From an uncultured Clostridia bacterium (GTDB lineage: Bacteria > Bacillota > Clostridia > TANB77 > CAG-508): 19,652 nucleotides of DNA. Below are positions 7,516 through 15,496 of the stretch, piece by piece; within the stretch, counting starts at the first letter, position 1; each line of letters opens with the position of its first letter. The notes below the pieces were generated by a model, which saw only the letters and a list, made by a program, of their open reading frames with translations, had not been told where the DNA came from and ran no database searches. The stretch lies in the NCBI GenBank assembly GCA_934168355.1, contig CAKPNI010000024.1:1-19652 (forward strand), given 5' to 3'. A program made the position numbers and the translations under genes.

Positions 7516-7942
7516 TTTTTTTCCTCTTTTGAAATATTAACTTTATTTTTATTATTAAACTTTTTATTGTATTTTTTTCCTCATAAACAACTAAATCACT
7601 ACTATTAGATATATTATGATTTTTCTTTTTAAATAATAAATCATAATTAAATTTTTCACTATTATGTATATTTAAAAATCTACTTATTTTATCCTTTTGA
7701 GTTTGATTTGCAAAATATTTGTCAAATATTATTAAAAGTATAGCAGAAGCTTCATCAGTTATATCATCCGAACTAAATGTATTTGGGTTAATATTATAGT
7801 CATAATCTTTTGCTGAATTTTCTTTTAATTTTTCCAAAACCTCTTTTGGCAAAATTAGACATAATAGTTCTCTATTATAAAGATTTAATATAGTATATAC
7901 TTGTTTACATGCTATTTGCATTCTATACTTTTCATCTACCAT
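7499..7942 (-). CDS. Unrecognised 147-residue protein
   Basis: I do not recognise it. The start MVDEKYRMQIACKQVYTILN follows AAAGGAG and lies 4 bp after the rpe stop. The first half is helical with hydrophobic stretches (LLCLILPKEVLEKL; EASAILLIIFDKYF). The C-terminus is very basic (IIKIKLIFQKRKKNGRKI). No signal peptide is seen. Its end overlaps the start of the next unknown gene by 17 bp, so the two are probably translationally coupled and may work together. The position between rpe and rbgA does not reveal a function. Confidence 0.8.
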   Translation of the reverse strand: MVDEKYRMQIACKQVYTILNLYNRELLCLILPKEVLEKLKENSAKDYDYNINPNTFSSDDITDEASAILLIIFDKYFANQTQKDKISRFLNIHNSEKFNYDLLFKKKNHNISNSSDLVVYEEKNTIKSLIIKIKLIFQKRKKNGRKI

Positions 7943-7946
7943 AGTA

Positions 7947-8609
7947 TTAAATCTCCTTTAAATCCTCAATAATATCCCCATAATCCTTAGCCATCAAAAT
8001 AGCAGTTCCAGCAACCAACATACTTGCTCCAGCTTCCTTTACTCTCTCGCAAGTTGCCAAATTAATACCACCATCAACTTCAATTACAGTATCCAAATTA
8101 TTTTCATCTATATGATTTTTCAAAGTTCCAATCTTATCAACCATATCAGAAATCAAAGTTTGTCCACCTTTTCCCGGTTCAACCGTCATAACCAAAACCA
8201 CATGAATAAAAGGTAAAAACTTATAAATCTCCTCTATTTTAGTATCAGGCTTAACCGCAATTCCAACCCTAGAATGGTTATCTTTAATCATATTTATAAA
8301 CTTAAAAACTTCTTCCTCATCTTTGCAAGCCTCTAAATGAAAAGTCATTAAATTCGCCTCAACTGGTGCAAATACATTAATTGCAGTTTCTACATCTTTT
8401 ACCATCAAATGCACATCTAATGGCATATTTGAAATTCTCCTTACATAAGATGATAATTCTAGCATTTTTTGATATGTATTTTTTTCCACAAATTCTCCAT
8501 CCATTACGTCTATGTGTATGTAATCTGTTCTTGCTTTTTCTAAAGCCAATATCACTTCCGCTTCTTTTCCTTTTTCCGCATTTAATATTGATGTTGATAC
8601 TTCGTACAT
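7947..8609 (-). CDS. rpe: Ribulose-phosphate 3-epimerase
   Basis: A 220-residue TIM-barrel enzyme that interconverts ribulose 5-phosphate and xylulose 5-phosphate in the pentose phosphate pathway. Metal and substrate residues are seen in 'IHIDVMDGEFV' (about residues 32-42), 'LDVHLMV' (about 64-70), 'VMTVEPGKGGQ' (about 139-149) and 'IEVDGGIN' (about 176-183). The start has AGGAGG upstream. A terminator separates it from prkC. In many Firmicutes rsgA lies between prkC and rpe; it is missing here. Confidence 0.97.
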   Translation of the reverse strand: MYEVSTSILNAEKGKEAEVILALEKARTDYIHIDVMDGEFVEKNTYQKMLELSSYVRRISNMPLDVHLMVKDVETAINVFAPVEANLMTFHLEACKDEEEVFKFINMIKDNHSRVGIAVKPDTKIEEIYKFLPFIHVVLVMTVEPGKGGQTLISDMVDKIGTLKNHIDENNLDTVIEVDGGINLATCERVKEAGASMLVAGTAILMAKDYGDIIEDLKEI

Positions 8610-8630
8610 TAAAATTTCCTCCTTTATTTT

Positions 8631-8665
8631 AAAAATCCTGATAAAGATTTTTTATCAGGATTTTT
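8631..8665 (-). terminator. Terminator between prkC and rpe
   Basis: AAATCCTGATAAA (8663-8651) and TTTATCAGGATTT (8645-8633) on the minus strand form a perfect 13-bp stem with a short loop, followed by TTT. It starts just after the prkC stop codon. The T run is short, so some read-through into rpe is plausible. Confidence 0.85.
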
Positions 8666-8668
8666 TTA

Positions 8669-10670
8669 TTACTCTATTGTAACTTTATCTGTATTATTTA
8701 AATTTACATCCTTTGTTGATTTTAACACATCATCTATATATACTTTAACCTGTACAGTTCCTTTTCCAGATATAGATTGATATAGATTTGTTGTAGTTGG
8801 GTCTATTTTCTCGTTATACACTGTATCTTCTGACTTATCAGAATTTATTACAACTATTCTTAGTTTTACGTCTTTAACAGTTGGTTTACTTGAACTTGTT
8901 TCATTACTTGTGTTTGTTGTATTTGTACCTTCATATTCGACTTTTCCACCTAATAAAGATTTAACATTTACAGTAAGATTTGCAGACTTAGTTTCTGTTA
9001 ATTTATTTACAGTAATTGTAATAGAACTTCCCTGCTCAACTTCTTTTCCTGCATCAACACTTTGTTTCAAAACAACTCCGTTTTCCTTAGATGAATCCTC
9101 ATCATTTGCAACTGTAACTTTTAGTCCTAAATCTGTTAAAGCTTTTTTAGCCTCATCTTCAGATTTTCCTATAACAGATGGAACTGATGATTTCTTAACA
9201 CCTGTACTTACATGTATAATTACAGTATCACCTGCATTTACCTTTTTATTTGCATCTGTTTCTTGACTTATAACATATCCTGCCTCGATTTTTTTGCTTT
9301 CTTCTTCAACTATTTGGTATTTTAAATTTGCATCTTCTAATAGCTTAATTGCATCTTCTTGGCTTTTTCCTTTTAAATCTGGTACAGTTGATTCTTCAAT
9401 TCCTTTACTTACTACTACTTTTATTGTTGTTCCCATTTTTATATTGTAATTATCACTATATAATGGGTCTTGTGAAATTATATACCCTTCTGCATAATCA
9501 CTATTAAATTCTTCTGAACTTACTTCTAGTTTTAGTCCTAAATCTTCTAATTGTTTTTTTGCATCATCTTCACTTATACCCACTAAATTTGGCAATAATA
9601 CTTCTTTTGGATTTGTTATTTTTGAATATGCTATTGTTCCACCTAAACTTATGGCAAATAATAATATTAAACCAATAAATATTGATAATCCTCTATGATT
9701 TTTTATAAAATTCACAAATTTGTTTTGTTTCTTTTTATTTCTATTTTCAGATTTTTTAGCTTCTTCATCAATATCTTTTAATGATATTTTTTGAGTTGGC
9801 ATTGCGTCTTCATAATCTTGGTTATCAACAAAATCACCATCTGGATCTTTTAATGCTCTTTTTAAGTCTGTAAGCATTAATGTGGCAGTTTGATAACGTA
9901 AATTTGTATCTTTTCTCATTGCTTTTAAAATTATGTCATTTACAGATTGTGGTATTTTTTCATTTAAGCTTTTTGGTGGAATTGGTTCTTCCTGCATATG
10001 TTTTAATGCAACAGATACTGGTGTATCTGCATCAAAAGGTACTTTTCCTGTAAGCATTTCATACATTACAACACCTAATGAATAAAGATCCGACTTACTA
10101 TCTGTATATCCTCCTCTTGCATGTTCTGGTGAAAAATAATGTACTGAACCAATTGTTGTTCCAAATGCAGTTATTGTTGAATTTGAAACTGCTTTTGCTA
10201 TTCCAAAATCTGTTACTTTTGCAACTCCATCTTCTGTAATTATTATGTTATGTGGTTTTATATCTCTATGTACTATATTGTTTTTATGTGCAACTTCTAA
10301 GGCTGAGGCTATTTGGATTGCTATATTTACAGACCATTTCCAAGGAAGTGGTCCTCCTTCTTCTACTATTATCTCTTTTAGAGTTTTTCCTTGTACAAGT
10401 TCCATTACAATATAATATAAATCTCCATCTTTTCCAACATCATATACAGATACGATATTTGGATGAATTATACTTGCAGCTGCTTGTGCCTCAACCTCAA
10501 ATCTTTTTATAAACTCTTGGTCTGTTGTAAATTCATCTCTTAAGATTTTTACTGCCACATATCTGTTTAATACATGGCATTTTGCCTTATATACTGTCGC
10601 CATTCCGGCCATTTCCTATTTTCTTTATGATTTCGTATCTATTTCCTAACAATCTTCCTTCTAAATCCAT
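8669..10670 (-). CDS. prkC: Ser/Thr protein kinase with PASTA repeats, +1 frameshift at codon 22
   Basis: A membrane kinase that senses cell-wall fragments. Starting at 10670 (AAAGGA upstream) the gene reads MDLEGRLLGNRYEIIKKIGNG, then zero-frame CGG (10607-10605) and soon a stop. Skipping the C gives 'IGNGGMATVYKAK', the conserved glycine-rich loop, and the frame runs to 8669. The rebuilt length is 666 residues. Lys41 (VAVK) and the HRD catalytic Asp near 136 are present, as is DFG (VTDFGIAK). A transmembrane helix follows (GLSIFIGLILLFAISLGG), then three PASTA repeats (starting LLPNLVG, TVPDLKG, SVPSVIG) and a Ser/Thr-rich tail. Without the shift the start would be an internal Met and the ATP-binding loop would be lost. 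It follows prpC by 39 bp. Confidence 0.96.
10605..10607 (-). other. +1 frameshift site CGG|AAT in prkC
   Basis: Zero-frame reading is AAT GGC CGG AAT GGC GAC, with a stop a few codons later. The restored reading is AAT GGC (C) GGA ATG GCG ACA. The extra base is at 10607. The restored glycine is the second Gly of the GxGGMA loop typical of this kinase family. Confidence 0.9.
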
Positions 10671-10709
10671 TTTTTAACATTCCTTTCTTTTGAATGTAAA
10701 ATCTATATT

Positions 10710-11448
10710 TTATAGATTTTTTACTGTTATAACTGTTATATTATCTATTCCTCCATTTTGATTTGCTAAGTCTACTAATTCTTTTGGAGCTATTTCAAAA
10801 TTGTTTGTTACTAAATTAAATATTTCTTCTTTGCTTACCATATTTGTTAGACCATCTGAACATATTACTAATGTATCTTCTTTTTGGAACCCTCTTACCA
10901 TTACATCTGGTTCAACAAAGGCATTACATCCTAATGCTTTTGTAAGCATATTTTTTTTGGGATGATGTTTGGCTTCTTCTTTTGTAATTGTTCCTTCTTT
11001 TACTAGTGTTTGTACATAACTGTGGTCTTGTGTTAGCTGCCTTATTATATCTTTACGAATTCTATAAATTCTGCTATCACCAATGTGTGCAATATAGGCT
11101 CTACTATTATATATTAAACATACCTCTAAAGTAGTACCCATTCCCTCAAATTCTTTATTTTCTAATGATTTTTCGTACACAACCATATTGGCATATTCTA
11201 CACTGCTTCCGAATAAGCTGAATTAAACTTTCTTTGTCTTTTGGTGTATCTTTTAAATTATTTTCTATATAACTTCTGCTACATGTAACTGCGAGTTTAC
11301 TTGCTATTTCTCCTGCATTACATCCTCCCATTCCATCTGCTAATATATAGAGTTGTATATTGGAAAATTGGTCATCTGTAATGTAGTAACTGTCTTGGTT
11401 TGTATCTCTTGCTTTTCCTATATCGGATTTAGCATATCCTTTTACCAT
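10710..11448 (-). CDS. prpC: PP2C-type Ser/Thr phosphatase, +1 frameshift at codon 80
   Basis: The partner phosphatase of PrkC, which removes phosphates from the kinase and its targets in the cytoplasm. Motifs seen are 'GKARDTNQDSYY' (near residues 11-22), 'LADGMGG' (near 36-42, metal binding), 'GMGTTLEVCLI', 'AHIGDSRIYRI', 'LTQDHSYVQ', 'ICSDGLTNMV' and 'NQNGGIDNITVI'. The first 79 codons end QLI, then zero-frame CGG (11211-11209). The restored reading GGA AGC AGT GTA GAA TAT GCC gives 'SSVEYANMVVYEKS', which matches the family. Rebuilt length is 245 residues, normal for PrpC. The start follows AGGTG and a promoter lies about 30-58 bp upstream. Confidence 0.95.
11209..11211 (-). other. +1 frameshift site CGG|AAG in prpC
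   Basis: Zero-frame reading is CTT ATT CGG AAG CAG TGT. The restored reading is CTT ATT (C) GGA AGC AGT GTA GAA. The extra base is at 11211. Here the residue gained is not an invariant one, so the exact point of the shift is supported by the shared motif more than by conservation. Confidence 0.85.
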
Positions 11449-11477
11449 TGTGTCACCTCTTTTTCTTTACATCTAAA

Positions 11478-11506
11478 AGTGTATCATAACTTGTATTTTT
11501 TTTCAA
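11478..11506 (-). promoter_or_regulatory. prpC-prkC promoter
   Basis: TTGAAA (11506-11501) and TACACT (11483-11478) on the minus strand with a 17-bp spacer, shortly before the prpC start at 11448. Confidence 0.6.
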
Positions 11507-11589
11507 TAAATTTGTTCTTTAATTTTTAATTATTTCTTATTATTTTGCTTTACATAATTGTAATTGAAAGTTAATTATAGCTTTTATTT

Positions 11590-12321
11590 TTATACTTTAA
11601 AAATCATGCTTGCTAAATTGAATATCCCTTTAAATACTACATTTATAATTGGAGATATTATTGTTCCTGCAATTCCTGTTATCCATAATATAACAAATAT
11701 TATGTAAAAAATTCTTTCATTGTCTTCAAACCATCGTTTTGCATTATAGGTTAAAAATGGTTTTATTACTTTTGAACCATCAAGTGGTGGTAAAGGAATT
11801 AAGTTGAATATTCCAAGTCCTATATTTATTGTGATTGTGCACATTATCATTTGCATTATTATTCCTAATATTCTATTTGTTAATACTAGTGTTCCCCAAA
11901 ATTTGTAAATTATAAAATATATTACAGTAAATCCTATTGCTAAAATCATATTCATTGCAGGTCCTGCAATAGATACTATTGCATCTGCTTTTTCTACTGT
12001 TATATCTCTATTATAATTCCTTGGATTTACATTTACTGGTTTTCCCCATCCAAATCCTGCAAATAATAACATTATAAATCCTATTGGGTCAATATGTGCT
12101 AGCGGATTTAGTGATATTCTTCCTTCTCTTCTTGGTGTGTCATCTCCTAGCATATCTGCTACTTTTGCATGTGCAAATTCATGAAATGTGATAGCAATTA
12201 ATACTCCCGGAATTGTGTATAGTAGTCCAAGTAAAGCATTTATATTTGTTAGGTAACTTGATAGTCCCCACAATACCATTATTGCCATTATTACATATAA
12301 AGTTCTTTTATCGAAATACAT
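11590..12321 (-). CDS. Site-2 protease family (M50) integral membrane metalloprotease
   Basis: A 243-residue polytopic membrane protein. The zinc site HEFAH is at residues 47-51 in the second hydrophobic segment, and the third ligand lies in 'NLIPLPPLDGSK' further on. Several hydrophobic helices follow. The compact form without a PDZ domain matches the M50B/YwhC-like subgroup common in Clostridia, which cleaves substrates inside the membrane; the natural substrate is unknown. The start has GGAGG upstream. A terminator separates it from rny, and there is about 140 bp before prpC. Confidence 0.93.
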   Translation of the reverse strand: MYFDKRTLYVIMAIMVLWGLSSYLTNINALLGLLYTIPGVLIAITFHEFAHAKVADMLGDDTPRREGRISLNPLAHIDPIGFIMLLFAGFGWGKPVNVNPRNYNRDITVEKADAIVSIAGPAMNMILAIGFTVIYFIIYKFWGTLVLTNRILGIIMQMIMCTITINIGLGIFNLIPLPPLDGSKVIKPFLTYNAKRWFEDNERIFYIIFVILWITGIAGTIISPIINVVFKGIFNLASMIFKV

Positions 12322-12390
12322 TTTTCCTCCGTTCTAGATTTTATCTTTTTCTTTTTTGGGTATTATATACTAAAAACTTATAATTGTAAA

Positions 12391-12426
12391 TAAAAAAATC
12401 CCAGAAATTATAATTCTGGAATTTTT
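12391..12426 (-). terminator. Terminator after rny
   Basis: On the minus strand ATTCCAGAA (12422-12414) and TTCTGGGAT (12406-12398) pair with one G-T wobble, followed by a run of T. It lies about 10 bp after the rny stop codon. Confidence 0.8.
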
Positions 12427-12434
12427 TATTTTCT

Positions 12435-13976
12435 TTATTTTGCATAGTCTACAACACGTTTTTCTCTTATAATGTTTACTTTTATTTGTCCAGGATAGTC
12501 CATTTCGTCTTCTATACGTTTTGAAACATCACGAGCTAAAACTATCATTTGGTCATCTGAAACTCTATCTGGTTTTACTATAATTCTAACTTCACGTCCA
12601 GCTTGAATTGCAAATGATTTTTCAACACCATCAAATGAGTCTGCAATTGATTCTAGATTTTCTAGTCTCTTTATGTATGCTTCTAATGTTTCTCTTCTTG
12701 CACCCGGTCTTGATGCTGATATTGCATCTGCTGCCTGTACTAAAACTGCTTCTAATGTTTGTGGTTCTACATCTCCATGATGTGCCTCTACAGCATTTAT
12801 TATAAGCGGATTTTCTTTGTATTTTTTAAGAATATCTACACCTATTTGGACATGTGTTCCTTCCATATCGTGGTCTAGTGCTTTTCCTATATCATGTAAT
12901 AATCCTGCTCTCCTTGCTCTTTTTGCATCTAGCCCTAATTCTTCTGCCATTATTCTGGCTAGGTTTGATACTTCTATTGAATGGCTTAGTACATTTTGAC
13001 CATAACTTGTTCTGTATTTTAGTTTTCCAAGTAATCTTATTATATCTGGATGAAGATTGTTTACTCCTGTTTCTAGTGCTGCTCTTTCTCCTTCTTCTTT
13101 TATGATGGTATTTAGCTCTTCTTTTGCTTTTTCCACCATTTCTTCGATTTTTGCTGGATGTATTCTTCCATCGTCGATTAGTTTTTCAAGTGCTATTCTT
13201 GCAACTTCTCTTCTTAATGGGTCAAATCCAGATAGAATTACAGCCTCCGGAGTATCATCAATTATTAGGTCGATTCCTGTTAGTGTTTCCAATGCTTTTA
13301 TGTTTCTTCCTTCTCTTCCTATTATTCTTCCTTTCATTTCATCACTTGGAAGATTAACTATTGATACTGTTGTTTCTGATGTGTGGTCTGCTGCACACTT
13401 TTGTACTGCATATGATATGATTTCTTTTGCGTTTTTGCTTGCATCCTCTTTTGCTTTCTGATTTAAGTCCCTAATTATTTTCGCCTTTTCAGTAGTTATT
13501 TCTTTTTCCATTTCTGATAATAAATACTGTCTTGCTTCGTCTTTACTTAGTGACGCTATTCTTTGAAGTTCTTCAACTTGTTTTTCATAAACTTTATTTA
13601 TTTCACCTTTTTTATTTTCGAGATTTTGATATTCTTTTTCTAAATCTCTTTCTTTTCTTTCTAGGTTTTCTGACCTCTTGTCCAAGTTTTCTTCTTTTTG
13701 AATCATTCTTGTTTCTTGTTTTTGAACTTCACTTCTTCTTTCTTTAATCTCTTGATCTAATTCTTTCCTGCTATTCATAATCTCTTCTTTGGCTTTAAAT
13801 ATTTCTTCTTTTTTCATATTTTCAGCTTCTACTTTTGCTAAATCTACAACTCTTTTTGCTTCTTGCTCTGCACTTTCAATTTTAGATTCTGCAATCTTTT
13901 TTCTTATTATCATTCCAACAATTATTCCGATTGCAATTGAGATTAAGAAAGTAATAATTATGATTAAACTATTCAT
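12435..13976 (-). CDS. rny: Ribonuclease Y
   Basis: A 513-residue membrane-anchored endoribonuclease that starts mRNA decay. It has an N-terminal membrane helix (LIIIITFLISIAIGIIVGMII), a long charged coiled coil (about residues 30-190), a KH domain (SDEMKGRIIGREGRNIKALE, about residues 210-229) and an HD domain (RRAGLLHDIGKALDH, with catalytic His-Asp). I chose the second ATG at 13976: the ribosome site AGAGGTG lies 7 bp before it but only 1 bp before the first ATG at 13982. It is likely monocistronic, with its own promoter and terminator. No CGG codon or break is present. Confidence 0.97.
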   Translation of the reverse strand: MNSLIIIITFLISIAIGIIVGMIIRKKIAESKIESAEQEAKRVVDLAKVEAENMKKEEIFKAKEEIMNSRKELDQEIKERRSEVQKQETRMIQKEENLDKRSENLERKERDLEKEYQNLENKKGEINKVYEKQVEELQRIASLSKDEARQYLLSEMEKEITTEKAKIIRDLNQKAKEDASKNAKEIISYAVQKCAADHTSETTVSIVNLPSDEMKGRIIGREGRNIKALETLTGIDLIIDDTPEAVILSGFDPLRREVARIALEKLIDDGRIHPAKIEEMVEKAKEELNTIIKEEGERAALETGVNNLHPDIIRLLGKLKYRTSYGQNVLSHSIEVSNLARIMAEELGLDAKRARRAGLLHDIGKALDHDMEGTHVQIGVDILKKYKENPLIINAVEAHHGDVEPQTLEAVLVQAADAISASRPGARRETLEAYIKRLENLESIADSFDGVEKSFAIQAGREVRIIVKPDRVSDDQMIVLARDVSKRIEDEMDYPGQIKVNIIREKRVVDYAK

Positions 13977-14070
13977 AATCATACACCTCTTTCTTATTTA
14001 ATTTTCAATGTGCGAATAAATATATATATTAAAATTATCTTTTTTACTAAATATATTTTTCTACCACATT

Positions 14071-14100
14071 AGTATAACATTTTAGTCTTAAAACTGTCAA
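14071..14100 (-). promoter_or_regulatory. rny promoter
   Basis: TTGACA (14100-14095) and TATACT (14076-14071) on the minus strand with an 18-bp spacer. The 5' leader is about 90 bases and is A+T rich. Confidence 0.75.
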
Positions 14101-14115
14101 GTGGTATGAAAAATT

Positions 14116-14634
14116 TTATGCTACATTTAATATGCTGTCATATTCATCATAATTTTCCATATATGTTTCCATCATTTCAAAAAAACCTTTTGAATGTGTT
14201 TTATATTTTAAATGGCAAAATTCGTGTAAAACTACATATTTTAAAACTCTTTTATCATATTTTACTATTTCAGGATTTATAATTATTGTTTTCATTTCCA
14301 AAGTTTTTGCAAGTTTGTTTGGTATTCTCCTTATTATATAATTTTCCGGTGCTAAACCATTCATCATTATTCTAGTTTCTTCCATCACATTTTCTATTTC
14401 AACTCTAGCTATTTCCTCATACATCTTATCTATTGCAAGCTTTAATATTGCTACATTTCCCGTTTTTTTGTATTTATTTGGCAGATATACATTTATGATA
14501 TTTCCCACTAAATCAAGTTCTGGATTTTTGATTTTACTATATATAATATTTACAGATATTGTTTTTCCAAAAATTTTAACACTCTTTCCTAATTCTCTTT
14601 CTATCTTATTTTTTCTATTTAACAATCTTATCAT
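14116..14634 (-). CDS. YgjP-like metal-dependent hydrolase (DUF45, M48-like)
   Basis: A 172-residue protein with the zinc-binding motif 'VLHEFCHLKYKTHSKGFF' (about residues 134-151), giving HExxH plus a third His, as in YgjP/DUF45 proteins of the gluzincin group. The upstream part 'VYLPNKYKKTGNVAILKLAIDKMYEEIA' matches the family's central helix region. No signal peptide, so it acts in the cytoplasm; no substrate is known. It is shorter than many YgjP proteins (about 230 residues) but the catalytic end is complete. The start follows GGGAGG and a perfect promoter. It ends 15 bp before the -35 of rny. Confidence 0.88.
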   Translation of the reverse strand: MIRLLNRKNKIERELGKSVKIFGKTISVNIIYSKIKNPELDLVGNIINVYLPNKYKKTGNVAILKLAIDKMYEEIARVEIENVMEETRIMMNGLAPENYIIRRIPNKLAKTLEMKTIIINPEIVKYDKRVLKYVVLHEFCHLKYKTHSKGFFEMMETYMENYDEYDSILNVA

Positions 14635-14699
14635 AACATATCCTCCCTAAATCACGCTTTTTCCTTTTTACGAATTATTGTTCGCTTTCAACATCATGA

Positions 14700-14728
14700 A
14701 TTATATCTCCATTCTTCCAACTTGTCAA
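14700..14728 (-). promoter_or_regulatory. Promoter of the YgjP-like gene
   Basis: A perfect TTGACA (14728-14723) and TATAAT (14705-14700) with a 17-bp spacer on the minus strand. Start expected near 14693, about 60 bases before the start codon. Confidence 0.85.
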
Positions 14729-14839
14729 TAGATTTTCAAATTTTTCTCAAATTTTTGTTCGCCACATCTTTCTATCCCGCTCCCCAACGCAGATTAAGCC
14801 TCATACAAAATACGAAACTAATACATAACATATAGCGAA

Positions 14840-15100
14840 CTGCAATTTGTAAGAAAGTTTAAAATAATAGTGGCGGGTTCGTGGTAAATACTTAAAATTC
14901 TGAATTATTAATGTGTGACCGGAATAATTTTAGAGCTTATTAGTATAATTTTTGGAAAGAGTTCGTGCTCCGCCACGGAAGGGTGCCAAAAATTATGCTT
15001 ATAAGCTCTTAAATTATGAAAGGAACCATTAATAATTCAGAATTTTAAGTATTTACCACGAACCCGCCACTATTATTTTAAACTTTCTTACAAATTGCAG
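14840..15100. repeat. 261-bp element with perfect 74-bp inverted arms
   Basis: The arms 14840-14913 and 15027-15100 are identical in inverse complement over all 74 bases. The inner part continues as an imperfect palindrome: ATAATTTTAGAGCTTATTAG on the left matches ATTATGCTTATAAGCTC on the right with a few mismatches. It is capped by a G+C-richer loop around 14960-14990 (GAGTTCGTGCTCCGCCACGG). The element has no ORF. It could be a MITE-like non-autonomous transposon or a very long structured RNA. The word GCGAAC occurs at both borders (14835-14840 and 15105-15110). The rest of the gap, 14729-14839, shows nothing recognisable. Confidence 0.9.
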
Positions 15101-15124
15101 CAGAGCGAACCTAACAATGAAACG

Positions 15125-15345
15125 AAAAAAAAGCCGCCCCGCCTTAGCCGCAAGATGTTGCCAAAATTTTTAACAACCTGCCTCCTCAAAAAACAGGTGG
15201 GTGCCAACCTTAATACTTGTGGGCTTCTTACGACCAACGGGAAGTAAGCATGCACGCCATATCAAGAGATAAGCCCCTCTTTAAACTTGTAGGTTCTAAA
15301 AATTCTGTCTACACGTACTACGCAGGGTAGCTTTTTTTCTTTTTA
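15125..15345 (-). ncRNA. ssrS: 6S-like regulatory RNA
   Basis: 6S RNA binds the sigma-A RNA polymerase and mimics an open promoter. The minus strand holds a segment typical of Firmicute 6S: GCATGCTTACTTCCC, then GTTGGTCGTAAGAAGCCCAC and GGTTGGCACCCACCTG, with hairpin AGAGGGGCTTATCTCTT upstream. The two ends pair: AAAAAAGC-CCCTGC near 15335-15320 with GCGGGG-GCTTTTTT near 15147-15125, giving the closed terminal stem and then a T run. The predicted length is about 200 nt, which is normal. The exact ends are estimated. The call rests on remembered motifs and hand pairing, so a covariance search should confirm it. Confidence 0.78.
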
Positions 15346-15355
15346 AATTATACTT

Positions 15356-15384
15356 ATAATACCATCAAATAAAATTTTTTTCAA
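15356..15384 (-). promoter_or_regulatory. Promoter of the 6S-like RNA
   Basis: TTGAAA (15384-15379) and TATTAT (15361-15356) on the minus strand with a 17-bp spacer. A second TATAAT-like box lies a few bases downstream. The RNA would start near 15349 to 15340. Confidence 0.65.
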
Positions 15385-15496
15385 GTCTAAATTTTTTGAT
15401 TTGGTATAAATATAAGCATTATTTTTATTATATCTCGATTTTTATCATTTATTCTAACTTAAATGGTATATTTTAATACTTGATTTTTTTGTCAAT

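Noticed and set aside
8550..8582. More possible CGGAA frameshift sites in rpe
   Set aside because: Here the phase is GCG GAA (Ala-Glu), the frame stays open and the family alignment is continuous, so no shift is needed.
14840..15100. A retron or group II intron RNA
   Set aside because: No reverse transcriptase gene is present nearby, and no domain V-like or msr/msd features could be made out.
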